A DNA stretch of 16,931 nucleotides from an uncultured Eubacteriales bacterium (GCA_934401725.1 CAKRSS010000041.1:1-16931), one strand, 5' to 3'. Numbered from the stretch's first letter, positions 1 through 7,266 are shown. Notes: a model not told the origin generated them from the sequence alone. Numbers and translations: made by a program.

Positions 1-395
1 GGTTCAGCTTAAATCGGTTTTCTGCTGGCAAAGTAGTTTGTTGATGGCGGGCGGGAAAATTGAGCTTTCGGGGCTCGACGAACGTTCAATTTTAACCGCT
101 TTTCTGCCTAAAACTAACTTTTTCAAGCATTTTGCACCCGGCCTCACCCCTATAAGCTGCCATCCGCACGCACGCACTGGCCGACCCCAAAAGACGTTCC
201 TATAAGTTTAGAGCAAACGCTTTCCACAGCCTTCACGGCGAGTCCGAGCGGGGACAGGGCGTGCGTCCCCTGAAGGCGTGATGCCGGAACCATGCGTGCA
301 ATGAGGGTGACGCCCTCCACCGCCAATCCATCAAGGGAGTGGGGGAGTCCAGAGGGGGCGAACCGTAGGTTCGTCCCCTTTGGTGCATTCTTTTG

Positions 396-425
396 GTACT
401 TTTCTGTTGCATAACAGAAAAGTAC
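396..425. repeat. Conserved 13-bp hairpin inside repeat copy 1
   Basis: Arms GTACTTTTCTGTT (396-408) and AACAGAAAAGTAC (413-425) pair perfectly around a 4-base loop. Equivalent hairpins are at 7115-7143 and 12256-12284, with the top of the stem changed to TGC/GCA so that pairing is kept. Confidence 0.8.
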
Positions 426-586
426 ACTTCGATATCGTCGGAGACCGTCCACGGCGGCAGCCCGCCAAGGCTAAAGAACTTATTTTCCAAAAATCGCTTC
501 CCGCCGACGTTCGGCGAGTACACTTCTCCACCGTCGGTGGCCTCCACGGCGTGCGCCTGCCAAGGCCCAAGAACTATTTATAAAAA
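421..586 (-). repeat. Two ~95-bp tandem units of the mosaic repeat
   Basis: Units start with AGTACACTTC at 421 and 517 (period 96). Each runs through a GTCGG block and a GCCAAGG..AAAGAACT block. The first ends in a short CGCCGA/TCGGCG hairpin. The second runs into the full terminator hairpin at 587-619. The same units occur three times at 12280-12534. Confidence 0.8.
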
Positions 587-619
587 GCGGCTCCCGCAGG
601 CGTCACCTGCGAGAACCGC
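581..619 (-). terminator. Head hairpin of repeat copy 1 (terminator-like)
   Basis: Read on the minus strand: arm GCGGTTCTCGCAGG, loop TGACG, arm CCTGCGGGAGCCGC, then TTTTTA. This is a 14-bp stem with G-U pairs plus a T-run, the form of an intrinsic terminator. It lies about 120 bp beyond the oxidoreductase stop, after a separate terminator at 672-709, so it would be a second terminator for that transcript. Confidence 0.75.
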
Positions 620-671
620 AAAATTGCTTTAATCAGCGCACGGGCATATGCAATACGCCCACTCCCGCACC

Positions 672-709
672 AAAACCCCGCTGACGTCAAAATCTCCGTC
701 AGCGGGGTT
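672..709 (-). terminator. Terminator of the mntP-oxidoreductase operon
   Basis: A 13-bp perfect stem (674-686 with 697-709, arm AACCCCGCTGACG) around a 10-base loop. On the minus strand it is followed by a short T-run (TTTT). It lies about 29 bp beyond the stop codon at 738-740. Confidence 0.75.
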
Positions 710-737
710 CAATACATTTATTTATAAATCAACTACA

Positions 738-1955
738 TCACAGCACATCCCGCAGGGGGCGGGTTTTGTACTTTCCGCGGGTGAAGTCGGGGATTTGCTG
801 CGGCGCTCCGCCTCTCAGGACCGACTGCTCGCTGAGGTAGGTTATGCTCATCCAGGCCGCCATGTCATAGACGTCGATGGGCATCTCGCCGCCTGCGCGG
901 AGCGCCTCGAAAAACGCGCGGAACTCGACGCCGTCCATGCCGCCGTGACCAGATTTTAGCCCCTCCTCGGTCATGCGACGCCACGCCTCGGGCAGGTACT
1001 TTTCCTCGTACTCAACCGCGTTGTTCTGGTAGGTCGTGTAGTTGCGCAGCGTGTCAAACCACTCCTCCATGCCGTCGAAATAGACCATGTTGTTGCCCAT
1101 TTCGTACATTCCGCGCGTGCCGCGGACAGTGAACTCACGGTTGTAAAAGCGCGGCAGTGAGGTGTCAAGACGCAGCGTGATGGTCTCGCCATTCTCGCAG
1201 GTGATAAGCGTCGTGACAATGTCGCCCTGCTTTATCACCTCGCCGACGCGGTGCGGGTTGATGGTGTCGAGGTGCCTCTCAACGTAGTCGGCAAAGCCGC
1301 GCGCCTTGGACGACACCGAAACCAGCGACACCATGCGGTTTCCGCGGTTTATGCCTATCAGACGGGCAATCGGACCGAGCTCGTGCGTCGGGTAGTTCTC
1401 ACAGTTGTGCTCGAGATAGTAGCCGAGACGGTAGTGATGCCGCTCCTCACTGCCGAGTATTTCCTTGCGCAGGTCGTGCGCGTAGGCGCCCGCACAGTGG
1501 ACGATCTCGCCGAAAAGTCCGGCGCGCGCCATGGCGGTGGCGAGCAGCTCGCCCTTGTTGAAGCAGCAGTTTTCCATGAGCATGATGCGGGTCCCGGTGC
1601 GCTCGTGGGTGTCGACAAGCCTCCAGCACTCCTCCTCGCTGTAAGCGCCGCCGACCTCGACTGCCGGCACGATGCCGTGCTCCATGCACCAGACGGCCAT
1701 CTCGATATGGCACTCCCAGCCGGTCGAAATCAACGCGGCGTCTGGGTGCGACTCAGTCAGAACCTGACGATAGTCGTCGCCGCAGACGGGTGCGCCGCCC
1801 GCTTCCGCGACCGCTGTGCGTGCGCGCTCGAGTCTGTCGGGCAGAAGCTCGCAAAGGCCGACAATCTCAACGCCGTCGACCGGCATGACCGCGCGCGTCA
1901 TGAGTCCGAAGCCGCGCGTTCCGAGGCCGACTACTGCAAATCTTACTTTTTCCAT
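738..1955 (-). CDS. Gfo/Idh/MocA-family NAD(P)-dependent oxidoreductase (GH109-like)
   Basis: 405-residue cytoplasmic protein with an N-terminal Rossmann fold. The dinucleotide loop is GLGTRG at residues 10-15, following the strand VRFAVV. E100-V-G-G stands where the family's EKP motif lies. Residues 186-195 (ENYPTHELGP) and 202-211 (INRGNRMVSL) closely resemble the motif around the catalytic histidine of GH109 alpha-N-acetylgalactosaminidases, with H191 as the equivalent. The family oxidises and reduces sugar ring carbons with bound NAD, and GH109 uses this for glycoside cleavage. Here there is no Tat or Sec signal, unlike many GH109 enzymes, so an intracellular sugar dehydrogenase or glycosidase is equally likely. 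The GAAAGGAC ribosome site sits 7-8 bases before the ATG at 1955. The gene starts 20 bp after mntP and has no visible promoter of its own, so it probably depends on the manganese riboswitch promoter. The substrate cannot be told from the sequence. Confidence 0.88.
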   Translation of the reverse strand: MEKVRFAVVGLGTRGFGLMTRAVMPVDGVEIVGLCELLPDRLERARTAVAEAGGAPVCGDDYRQVLTESHPDAALISTGWECHIEMAVWCMEHGIVPAVEVGGAYSEEECWRLVDTHERTGTRIMLMENCCFNKGELLATAMARAGLFGEIVHCAGAYAHDLRKEILGSEERHHYRLGYYLEHNCENYPTHELGPIARLIGINRGNRMVSLVSVSSKARGFADYVERHLDTINPHRVGEVIKQGDIVTTLITCENGETITLRLDTSLPRFYNREFTVRGTRGMYEMGNNMVYFDGMEEWFDTLRNYTTYQNNAVEYEEKYLPEAWRRMTEEGLKSGHGGMDGVEFRAFFEALRAGGEMPIDVYDMAAWMSITYLSEQSVLRGGAPQQIPDFTRGKYKTRPLRDVL

Positions 1956-1975
1956 GTCCGATGTCCTTTCATTTA

Positions 1976-2554
1976 TCAGAAATTAATGACTCCGAGGTGC
2001 TCAAGCAGGATCTTGATGCCGATAAGAATAAGGATTATGCCGCCCGCAACGGCGGCCTTATCCTTGAATTTTGTGCCGAATTTGTTGCCGATGATAACGC
2101 CCGCGATGCAGATGACGAAGGTCGTGCAGCCGATGATGGCAATGGAGGACCAGATGTTGGTGCCGGGCTCCATGGCGATGACGATACCGGTGGCCAGCGC
2201 GTCAATGCTTGTGGCAACGGCCATGACAAAAAGCTCCTTGATGTCGAACCGCTCGGATTCCGCGCACTCGTCGTCATCGCCGCCGCGGATTACATCGATT
2301 ATCATCTTGCCGCCGATGAACAGCAGCAAAACGAAGGCAATCCAGTGGTCGTACTTCTCGATGAGGTGCTGGAACCGGCTGCCGAGCAGCCAACCGATAA
2401 GCGGCATCAGCGCCTGAAATCCGCCGAAAAACGCCGCGATTACGAGCGCCTGCTTGTAGTTGATTTTTTTCATACCGAGGCCCTTGCAGACAGATACTGC
2501 AAAAGCGTCCATCGAAAGCGCAACTCCGAGGCCGAGAACTTCGATAATTCCCAT
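1976..2554 (-). CDS. mntP: Manganese efflux pump MntP
   Basis: 192-residue inner-membrane protein of the MntP (formerly DUF204) family, which exports Mn2+ and protects against manganese excess. It shows the family's internal two-fold repeat: VALSMDAFAVSVCKGLG near residues 11-27 and AVATSIDALATGIV near 112-125. The two conserved aspartates are D16 and D118, and about six hydrophobic helices can be seen. An acidic loop (GGDDDECAESERFD, residues 91-104) separates the halves. The start chosen is the ATG at 2554: it gives the usual family length and N-terminus and has AAAGGA 10 bases upstream. An in-frame ATG at 2611 lies inside the riboswitch terminator hairpin and is rejected. The yybP-ykoY riboswitch upstream independently supports the assignment. 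It is the first gene of an operon with the oxidoreductase at 738-1955. Confidence 0.93.
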   Translation of the reverse strand: MGIIEVLGLGVALSMDAFAVSVCKGLGMKKINYKQALVIAAFFGGFQALMPLIGWLLGSRFQHLIEKYDHWIAFVLLLFIGGKMIIDVIRGGDDDECAESERFDIKELFVMAVATSIDALATGIVIAMEPGTNIWSSIAIIGCTTFVICIAGVIIGNKFGTKFKDKAAVAGGIILILIGIKILLEHLGVINF

Positions 2555-2572
2555 GATAGAACCGTCCTTTGT

Positions 2573-2618
2573 AAAAAATAAAAGACACACGCATGGCAAG
2601 CTGCCATACATGAGTCTT
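2573..2618 (-). terminator. Intrinsic terminator in the mntP leader (riboswitch expression platform)
   Basis: On the minus strand, arms at 2618-2602 and 2598-2582 form a 17-position stem with one mismatch and two G-U pairs around a 3-base loop. A long T-run (TTTTATTTTTT) follows at 2581-2573. It ends about 20 bases before the mntP start, so it would stop transcription before the gene unless Mn2+ binding to the aptamer prevents its folding. Confidence 0.85.
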
Positions 2619-2619
2619 G

Positions 2620-2712
2620 TTTATTAAGGCAAACCAGGCTAAAGACCAGTATGTTGACTTGCCGCATGCGCCCGGCCGACCGTTCGCACGCTAACTACTC
2701 CCTCAATATGTC
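2620..2712 (-). ncRNA. yybP-ykoY manganese riboswitch
   Basis: The RNA read on the minus strand contains the two sequence hallmarks of this class: GGGGAGUAG (2703-2695) and CAACAUACU (2657-2649). They sit in the expected order in a paired framework: P1 UUGAGG/CCUUAA (2707-2702 with 2629-2624), P2 GCGUGCG/CGCAUGC, and a third stem GGCAA/UUGCC. The class senses Mn2+ and commonly precedes mntP-type exporters. It starts just after a sigma-A promoter and ends at a strong terminator hairpin, so it probably works by transcription termination, turning the operon on in high manganese. Confidence 0.9.
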
Positions 2713-2718
2713 TGTCCA

Positions 2719-2747
2719 TTATAACAATAATATTGGTGTTTGTCAAC
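2719..2747 (-). promoter_or_regulatory. Sigma-A promoter of the mntP operon
   Basis: Perfect consensus on the minus strand: TTGACA (2747-2742), 17-bp spacer, TATAAT (2724-2719). Transcription would start near 2712, just before the riboswitch aptamer. Confidence 0.9.
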
Positions 2748-2767
2748 AATTATTTTCGTTGTTTGCG

Positions 2768-2800
2768 AAAAAAATGCCGCGGACGCAGAGCGTCCGCGGC
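2768..2800 (-). terminator. Terminator of azlCD
   Basis: A perfect 10-bp stem GCCGCGGACG/CGTCCGCGGC (2776-2785, 2791-2800) with a 5-base loop. On the minus strand it is followed within one base by seven T. It ends about 20 bp before the -35 box of the mntP promoter, insulating the two operons. Confidence 0.9.
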
Positions 2801-2819
2801 AAATCCTGTATGTCCCGCC

Positions 2820-3143
2820 TCAGCCGAGCCACTGCACGACAAGTCCCGTGAGGAACGCCGCGCCGGACGCGCCGAGCGCGACAATGAGCAGCGAGCGGTC
2901 GAAAAAGGCCAGCAGCACCGCAACTCCGAAGCCGACGGCCGCCGTCAGCACGCTGCCGGTCGAGCTGAAAACGGACGGCAGCACCATTGCGGACAGCACG
3001 GCGTAGGGCAGATAGTACATCATGCTGCGCAGAAAGGGCGAGCGTATTTTGCGCCGGAACGCCACCAGCGGTACGGCGCGGACGACGTAGGTCACGCCCG
3101 CCATGACGGCGAGGCAGGCGCATATTCTGAGCGTGTCTGTCAT
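2820..3143 (-). CDS. azlD: AzlD-family branched-chain amino acid transport subunit
   Basis: 107-residue, very hydrophobic protein with about four predicted membrane helices. The conserved N-terminal pattern is TYVVRAVPLVAFRRKIRSPFLRSMMYYLPYAVLSAMVLP, the AzlD signature (TxxxRxxPL then a conserved helix pair). Length is normal for the family. AzlD is the small partner of AzlC, and together they export branched-chain amino acids and toxic analogues. The ATG overlaps the azlC stop as ATGA (3140-3143), a sign of translational coupling and a stoichiometric complex. A terminator follows at 2768-2800. Confidence 0.9.
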   Translation of the reverse strand: MTDTLRICACLAVMAGVTYVVRAVPLVAFRRKIRSPFLRSMMYYLPYAVLSAMVLPSVFSSTGSVLTAAVGFGVAVLLAFFDRSLLIVALGASGAAFLTGLVVQWLG

Positions 3144-3949
3144 TTGCTCACCTCCATGTCTGTGGGCGCGCCGTCGGCGTCTGAGGGCGCGTCGGCGGCG
3201 GGATTATCCGGATGGTTCGGATTGTCCTTATCGTCCGCGACGGGAAACAGCAGCGCCGCCACGGCCGAGGCTACGACGGCACAGATTATAATGCTGAAAC
3301 CCGAGGTGATAAACCCGAGCGCCGGTACAAACGCGATAATACAGGAGAGCACCGCCGCCACCGCCGCGGCGACCGCCGTCCCGCGCTCGCGGCGCACGCT
3401 GGGTATCACAATGGCCACAAACATGCCGAAAATGGCGATTCCGAGCGCATTTTTGACCGACGCGGGCAGAATATTGCCCGCCACGGCGCCGAGCAGCGTC
3501 CCGAGTGACCAGCAGACGTAGGGGAAGCCGATAAGTCCGTACATATATTTAGGGCCGACGACGCCTGGCTTTGAGACGGCGACGGCGAATATCTCGTCTG
3601 TCACGCCGAAGCCGACGACGGCGCGGCGCAATGTGTTCATGGTGCTGTCCAGCCGCTGGGTCAGCGATATGCTCATGAGCGAGTAGCGCAGGTTGATGGT
3701 CAACTGGGTCAGCGCCATCTCAAGAAGGCCGCCGCCCGCCGCCATTACGGCGACCCCCGCTACCTGACCTGCCGAGGTCAGGTTTGTCAGCGATATGAGC
3801 ACCGCGACCAGCGCCGGGATTCCCGACGCCACCGCCGACACCCCGAATCCGAACGACACCGAGAGATAGCCGAGCCCTATCGGCACGCTGTCCCGCAGTC
3901 CGTCACAAAAACCGTATTCACTTTTGTTTCCAACGCTTGTGCACCGCAT
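3140..3949 (-). CDS. azlC: AzlC-family branched-chain amino acid permease
   Basis: 269-residue integral membrane protein. It opens with FCDGLRDSVPIGLGYLSVSFGFGVSA, the family's first conserved segment (GxxxxxPIxxGYxxxxxxFG), then has the SAGQ motif in helix 2, an LRYSLMSISL segment after helix 3 and GVTDEIFAVAV in the middle. AzlC forms the larger subunit of the AzlCD branched-chain amino acid exporter. The last ~35 residues are a hydrophilic, Asp/Pro-rich cytoplasmic tail (DNPNHPDNPAADAPSDADG), longer than usual. I choose the ATG at 3949 because GGAG lies 8 bases upstream. A TTG two codons earlier is only 2 bases from that site. Its promoter is at 3988-4016 and it overlaps azlD by 4 bases. 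Confidence 0.9.
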   Translation of the reverse strand: MRCTSVGNKSEYGFCDGLRDSVPIGLGYLSVSFGFGVSAVASGIPALVAVLISLTNLTSAGQVAGVAVMAAGGGLLEMALTQLTINLRYSLMSISLTQRLDSTMNTLRRAVVGFGVTDEIFAVAVSKPGVVGPKYMYGLIGFPYVCWSLGTLLGAVAGNILPASVKNALGIAIFGMFVAIVIPSVRRERGTAVAAAVAAVLSCIIAFVPALGFITSGFSIIICAVVASAVAALLFPVADDKDNPNHPDNPAADAPSDADGAPTDMEVSK

Positions 3950-3987
3950 GTTCAATACTCCGGACTTAATTTCTTCAACAAAAGATT

Positions 3988-4016
3988 ATTTTACAGCCCC
4001 ACGCGGGCTTTGTCAA
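3988..4016 (-). promoter_or_regulatory. Sigma-A promoter of azlCD
   Basis: On the minus strand: TTGACA (4016-4011), 17-bp spacer, TAAAAT (3993-3988), about 40 bp before the azlC start. No clear operator palindrome was seen next to it. Confidence 0.8.
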
Positions 4017-4099
4017 GTGGAGTCGGGACGTATCGTCAAAATAGACAACAAACCGCGTCGTATTGACGTCAGAACCAGCAATGCGACCACTTTTTGCGG

Positions 4100-4128
4100 T
4101 TGACTTATGCGCCGGTTTATGATACAAT
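4100..4128 (+). promoter_or_regulatory. Sigma-A promoter of the ABC transporter/DUF1854 operon
   Basis: TTGACT (4100-4105), 17-bp spacer, TACAAT (4123-4128), 50 bp before the ATG at 4178. GGAGGA lies 5 bases upstream of that start. The promoter is divergent from the azlC promoter. Confidence 0.8.
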
Positions 4129-4177
4129 AACGTAACTTTTATCCCCGCAAAAAATCATCCGAAATACGGAGGACGGT

Positions 4178-6487
4178 ATGGATACTCTGATCAACCGGCA
4201 GCTTAAGCCCGAGCTGACAGAACGACTGAACGCCGCCGCAGGCGCGGACGGACCCGTTTTATTTACCATTGTCGGCGATATTTCCGACAAGGCACATTAT
4301 TCGCATGTGGCTCTGGCTGTCTGCGCCGAGAGCTTCTTCACCTACAGCTTTGATTCGGACGAACGAAGCTGTTCTTATCGTATTTCCGACGTTAAGGAAA
4401 TATATAACAAACGAATGTACGGCAACGGCGTTATGCGTGTCAAGCTTGACGGTGGCGAAACAAAAGATGTTTACCGCTTCACTTTTGCGGTAGCAGCGCT
4501 TTGTGACGCCGCCGTTTACTTCGTTAAGGCGATCCGCGACGGCACGCCGCTCGACGAGGCGCTCGGCAGCATCGAGGCAACGTACGAAAAGCAGCTGTCC
4601 ATCTGTCCTAAATGCGGGCGCACGCTGTCCGCGCCCGGCGTCAAGTGCATCAACTGCGAGAGCAAGCGCAAAATCATCGCGCGGCTCGCAAAGTACATGA
4701 AGCCCGAGATTTCGGTGCTTGTTTTCTCGGTCATTATATCCGTAATCACCACCGCTCTCGCGCTTGTTCCCCCCTTTCTCACGCGTACATTGGTCGATGA
4801 TATTCTGAAAGACGGCAACGTGGCCTCAACGCCCATCAAGCTTTTTGACAGGTGGAATTTCAATGTTGAAGACAGCCTTATCCTGATCGGAATTATGCTG
4901 GCGTTGATCTACATAGTCCGCTACGGCCTCGGCGCGGTGCGCGGCTACTACCTGCGTAAGGCGGGCGACCGCATAGTCAAATCGCTGCGCGACGACGTGT
5001 ACGAGCACGCCCAGCACCTGCCCATGCGCTTCTACGACAAGACCTCCACCGGCTCTGTCATAAACCGCATCGCGGGCGACAGCGCCACACTCCAGTCCTT
5101 CATGCTGCGTATCACGCAGGAGGTCGTGGTGCAGTTCTTCAAGATGGTGGGTATTATCGTCATAATGCTGGTCATGAACTGGCGGCTGGCGATATATTCG
5201 CTTATTCCCGTGCCATTTGTCGCCATCGGCGCGCGTATATTCTCCAAGAAAATCGCGCCGTTTTATCGCCGCATCTGGCGGCGCTGGGCGGCCGTCTCCT
5301 CGGTGCTGACCGACACCATCCCCGGTATCCGCGTCATCAAGTCGTTCACCAACGAGCAGAACGCGACCGAGATGTTCGAGCAAAAGAACGAGGAGTGGTA
5401 CGAGACCGACATCAGGGCGGGCAAGATACTCAACATTTACCCCGCCGTCGTCAACTGCTTTGTCAGCTTCGGCTCGGTGGTTATCTGGATGCTCGGCGGT
5501 ATGGCCGCTATCGGCGCGACGACGGCGTCGGGAACGCTGTCGGTCGGTCTGCTGGTTTCCTTCATTTCCTACGCCTCGATGTTCTATGAGCCGGTCAACT
5601 TCTTCGCCAACCTCAACGACTCATACCAGAACGCGCTGTCCTCGGCCGAGCGAATTTTCGACATACTCGACGCCGAGCCCGAGCACGACTTCGGCAAGGG
5701 ACACACACTGCCCGAGGTCAAGGGAGCTATTGAGTTCCGCAACGTTTCATTCTCGTTCGACCGCACCAAGAAGGTGCTCAAAAACATAAACCTCAAAATC
5801 GAGCCCGGCGACATAGTCGGTATCGTCGGCACGACGGGCTCGGGAAAATCGACGCTTGTCAACCTGTTTTTGCGCTACTACGACCACTACGAGGGCAAGA
5901 TTCTGCTTGACGGCGTGAATATACGCAAGATCGACATGGAGTTCTTCCGCTCGAGCATAGGCTTTGTTCAGCAGGAGCCCATGATGTTCCACGACACCAT
6001 ATTCAACAACATCGCCTACGGCGACAAGAAGTACACGGTTGACGATGTCATCCGCGCGGCCGACATTGCCAACGCGCACGAGTTTATCGTCCGCCAGCCG
6101 GACGGCTACGACTCGGTTCTCGGCGAGCGCGGCGTCGGACTGTCGGGCGGTGAGCGGCAGCGCATATCCATCGCGCGCGCCGTGCTCAAGAACCCCTCGA
6201 TACTGGTATTTGACGAAGCGACGGCGTCCGTCGACTCCGAGACCGAGCACCTCATTCAGGAGGCGATTGAGCGTCTTATCAGCGGCCGGACGACCATTAT
6301 GATAGCGCACCGTCTCTCGACGCTGTCCAAGGCGAACAAAATCGTTGTTGTCGACAACGGCGAGATAATTGAGTGCGGCACGCCCGAGGAGCTGATGGCT
6401 ATGAAGGGCAAGTACTACCGGCTGGTTCAGATTCAGACCATGTCCGACAAGGTCGCGCAGGACAAGGAAAAGGAGAGATTTGACTGA
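4178..6487 (+). CDS. ABC transporter, fused permease and ATPase, with N-terminal zinc ribbon (cyanophycin-associated type)
   Basis: 769-residue half-transporter. Residues 1-140 form a soluble alpha/beta region that I cannot assign with certainty (possibly PH-like). Next comes a zinc ribbon with two CxxC knuckles, C143/C146 and C157/C160. The membrane domain covers roughly 175-480 with six helices of the type I exporter fold. The ATPase domain has Walker A GTTGSGKST (551-559), signature LSGGE (655-659), Walker B with D679-E680 and the H-loop His711, so it looks fully active. It would work as a dimer. The combination of N-terminal domain, CxxC ribbon and a DUF1854 partner matches the transporters annotated in beta-proteobacteria as associated with cyanophycin metabolism. 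No cyanophycin gene is visible here, so the substrate is unknown. The stop overlaps the next start by one base (TGATG). Confidence 0.9.
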   Translation: MDTLINRQLKPELTERLNAAAGADGPVLFTIVGDISDKAHYSHVALAVCAESFFTYSFDSDERSCSYRISDVKEIYNKRMYGNGVMRVKLDGGETKDVYRFTFAVAALCDAAVYFVKAIRDGTPLDEALGSIEATYEKQLSICPKCGRTLSAPGVKCINCESKRKIIARLAKYMKPEISVLVFSVIISVITTALALVPPFLTRTLVDDILKDGNVASTPIKLFDRWNFNVEDSLILIGIMLALIYIVRYGLGAVRGYYLRKAGDRIVKSLRDDVYEHAQHLPMRFYDKTSTGSVINRIAGDSATLQSFMLRITQEVVVQFFKMVGIIVIMLVMNWRLAIYSLIPVPFVAIGARIFSKKIAPFYRRIWRRWAAVSSVLTDTIPGIRVIKSFTNEQNATEMFEQKNEEWYETDIRAGKILNIYPAVVNCFVSFGSVVIWMLGGMAAIGATTASGTLSVGLLVSFISYASMFYEPVNFFANLNDSYQNALSSAERIFDILDAEPEHDFGKGHTLPEVKGAIEFRNVSFSFDRTKKVLKNINLKIEPGDIVGIVGTTGSGKSTLVNLFLRYYDHYEGKILLDGVNIRKIDMEFFRSSIGFVQQEPMMFHDTIFNNIAYGDKKYTVDDVIRAADIANAHEFIVRQPDGYDSVLGERGVGLSGGERQRISIARAVLKNPSILVFDEATASVDSETEHLIQEAIERLISGRTTIMIAHRLSTLSKANKIVVVDNGEIIECGTPEELMAMKGKYYRLVQIQTMSDKVAQDKEKERFD

Positions 6488-6978
6488 TGGCACGCATATA
6501 TGTTGACAAGACCACCGGGCACATTGAGCGCACGGATCTCTATCTTGTGAGGCTCGTCATGAACGACGGGCGGGTCTTCGAGGATCTCGAGCCGCGCCGG
6601 CTGTTCCCGCTGACGGACACGGAGCATTACGTCACGCTGCTTGACAAGAAGGAGAAGGAGATTGCGATGGTCAGGGAGCTGTCCGAGCTCGACGACGCCT
6701 CGCGAGAGGCGCTCGAGAAGTGCTTTGCGGAGTACTACATGATTCCGCACATCACGCAGGTGCTGAGCGTCGAGGACAAGTTCGGCTCGCTGACCTTTCG
6801 CGTCATGACCGACCGCGGCGAGATAGGCTTCCGCATACGCAACCGTCACAGCGACATCAAGATGCTGTACGGCACCTCGCGCGTCCTCATCCGCGATTCG
6901 AACGACAACCGCTACGAGATTCCGTGCTTTGACGAGCTGGATCATCACTCGAAGAGGTTGCTGTTCAGCTACGTGTGA
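6487..6978 (+). CDS. DUF1854 family protein, partner of the ABC transporter
   Basis: 163-residue soluble protein without signal or membrane segment. It matches the DUF1854 pattern from memory: an N-terminal strand-rich half with VFEDLEPRRLFPLTD (residues ~31-45), then HITQVLSVEDKFGSLTFRVMTDRGEIGFRIRNRHSDIK, and the closing ELDHHSKRLL near the C-terminus. The molecular role of DUF1854 is not established. In beta-proteobacteria it sits beside an ABC transporter in cyanophycin gene clusters. Here its ATG overlaps the transporter stop (TGATG), so the two are translationally coupled and probably act together, perhaps with DUF1854 as a regulatory or coupling subunit. A strong terminator hairpin follows 36 bp after the stop. 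Confidence 0.85.
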   Translation: MARIYVDKTTGHIERTDLYLVRLVMNDGRVFEDLEPRRLFPLTDTEHYVTLLDKKEKEIAMVRELSELDDASREALEKCFAEYYMIPHITQVLSVEDKFGSLTFRVMTDRGEIGFRIRNRHSDIKMLYGTSRVLIRDSNDNRYEIPCFDELDHHSKRLLFSYV

Positions 6979-7013
6979 TGGTGCGGCTGTACTGATTGAT
7001 TAAATGGATCTTT

Positions 7014-7052
7014 GCGGTTTCCGCAGGGGGTGGCCTGCGGGAGCCGCTTTTT
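7014..7052 (+). terminator. Head hairpin of repeat copy 2; terminator of the ABC/DUF1854 operon
   Basis: Arms GCGGTTTCCGCAGG (7014-7027) and CCTGCGGGAGCCGC (7034-7047) make an uninterrupted 14-bp stem with two G-U pairs, followed by TTTTT. It is 36 bp after the DUF1854 stop. Both arms are identical to those at 11477-11509, so it is both a terminator and the first part of the repeat. Confidence 0.9.
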
Positions 7053-7114
7053 GATGAATAAGTTCTTTGGTCTTGGATGGTTCTCGCCGTGAAGGCCACC
7101 GACGGTGGAGAAGT

Positions 7115-7143
7115 GTACTTTTCTGCCGCGAGCAGAGAAGTAC
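7115..7143. repeat. Conserved 12-bp hairpin inside repeat copy 2
   Basis: Arms GTACTTTTCTGC (7115-7126) and GCAGAGAAGTAC (7132-7143) with a 5-base loop and one G-U pair. It is homologous to 396-425 and 12256-12284. Confidence 0.75.
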
Positions 7144-7266
7144 AGTTAAATCACGTCCCGCAGACGTAATGGCGAGCCGCCTGCCAAGGCAAAAGAACTC
7201 TTTATACAAAAAAGCGGCCTCCGTCGAGCATCCCGACAAACCCCTTCAGCGCAGAAACTTTCATAC

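Larger units (their letters stand above)
1..619 (-). repeat. Mosaic intergenic repeat, copy 1 (cut by the window edge)
   Basis: Non-coding stretch homologous over its whole length to 11871-12573. Shared blocks include the segments at 153-180 and 237-268 (matching 12013-12040 and 12091-12121), a hairpin with a GGGGGCGAACC arm at 351-383, a 13-bp hairpin at 396-425, two ~95-bp tandem units and a terminator-like hairpin at 587-619. Read on the minus strand it begins with that hairpin, downstream of the oxidoreductase gene that ends at 738. It is about 88 bp shorter than copy 4 because it has one tandem unit fewer. Open frames exist on the minus strand but the differences from the other copy are mostly amino-acid changing, so they are not taken as genes. 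The other end lies outside the window. Confidence 0.85.
7014..7245. repeat. Mosaic intergenic repeat, short double-headed copy 2
   Basis: From the left it reads as a plus-oriented head: hairpin at 7014, then a unit inverted relative to copy 1 (TTCTTTGG, CCGACGGTGGAGAAGTGTAC) and the conserved 12-bp hairpin at 7115-7143. From the right it reads as a minus-oriented head: GCCAAGGCAAAAGAACT near 7190, then AAAAAAGCGGCC at 7208-7219 and a decayed head hairpin. The long body seen in copies 1 and 4 is missing. Each head points out from the 3' end of a neighbouring gene. Confidence 0.75.

Noticed and set aside
150..452. Minus-strand open frame in repeat copy 1 with a peptide similar to one at 12060-12341 (shared NLRFAPSGLPHS and THALSPLGLA)
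   Set aside because: Over about 130 aligned bases without gaps I counted about 13 differences, and they change about 8 amino acids, so there is no sign of protein-level selection. Copy 3 has indels in the same stretch, and there is no ribosome site.
1251..2417. Long plus-strand open frame of 388 codons opposite the oxidoreductase and mntP genes
   Set aside because: It overlaps two clearly recognisable genes on the other strand, has no ribosome site or promoter, and its composition is what a GC-rich antisense frame gives.
2555..2611. 19-residue N-terminal extension of MntP from an ATG at 2611
   Set aside because: This start lies inside the riboswitch terminator hairpin. The ATG at 2554 has a ribosome site and gives the normal family N-terminus.
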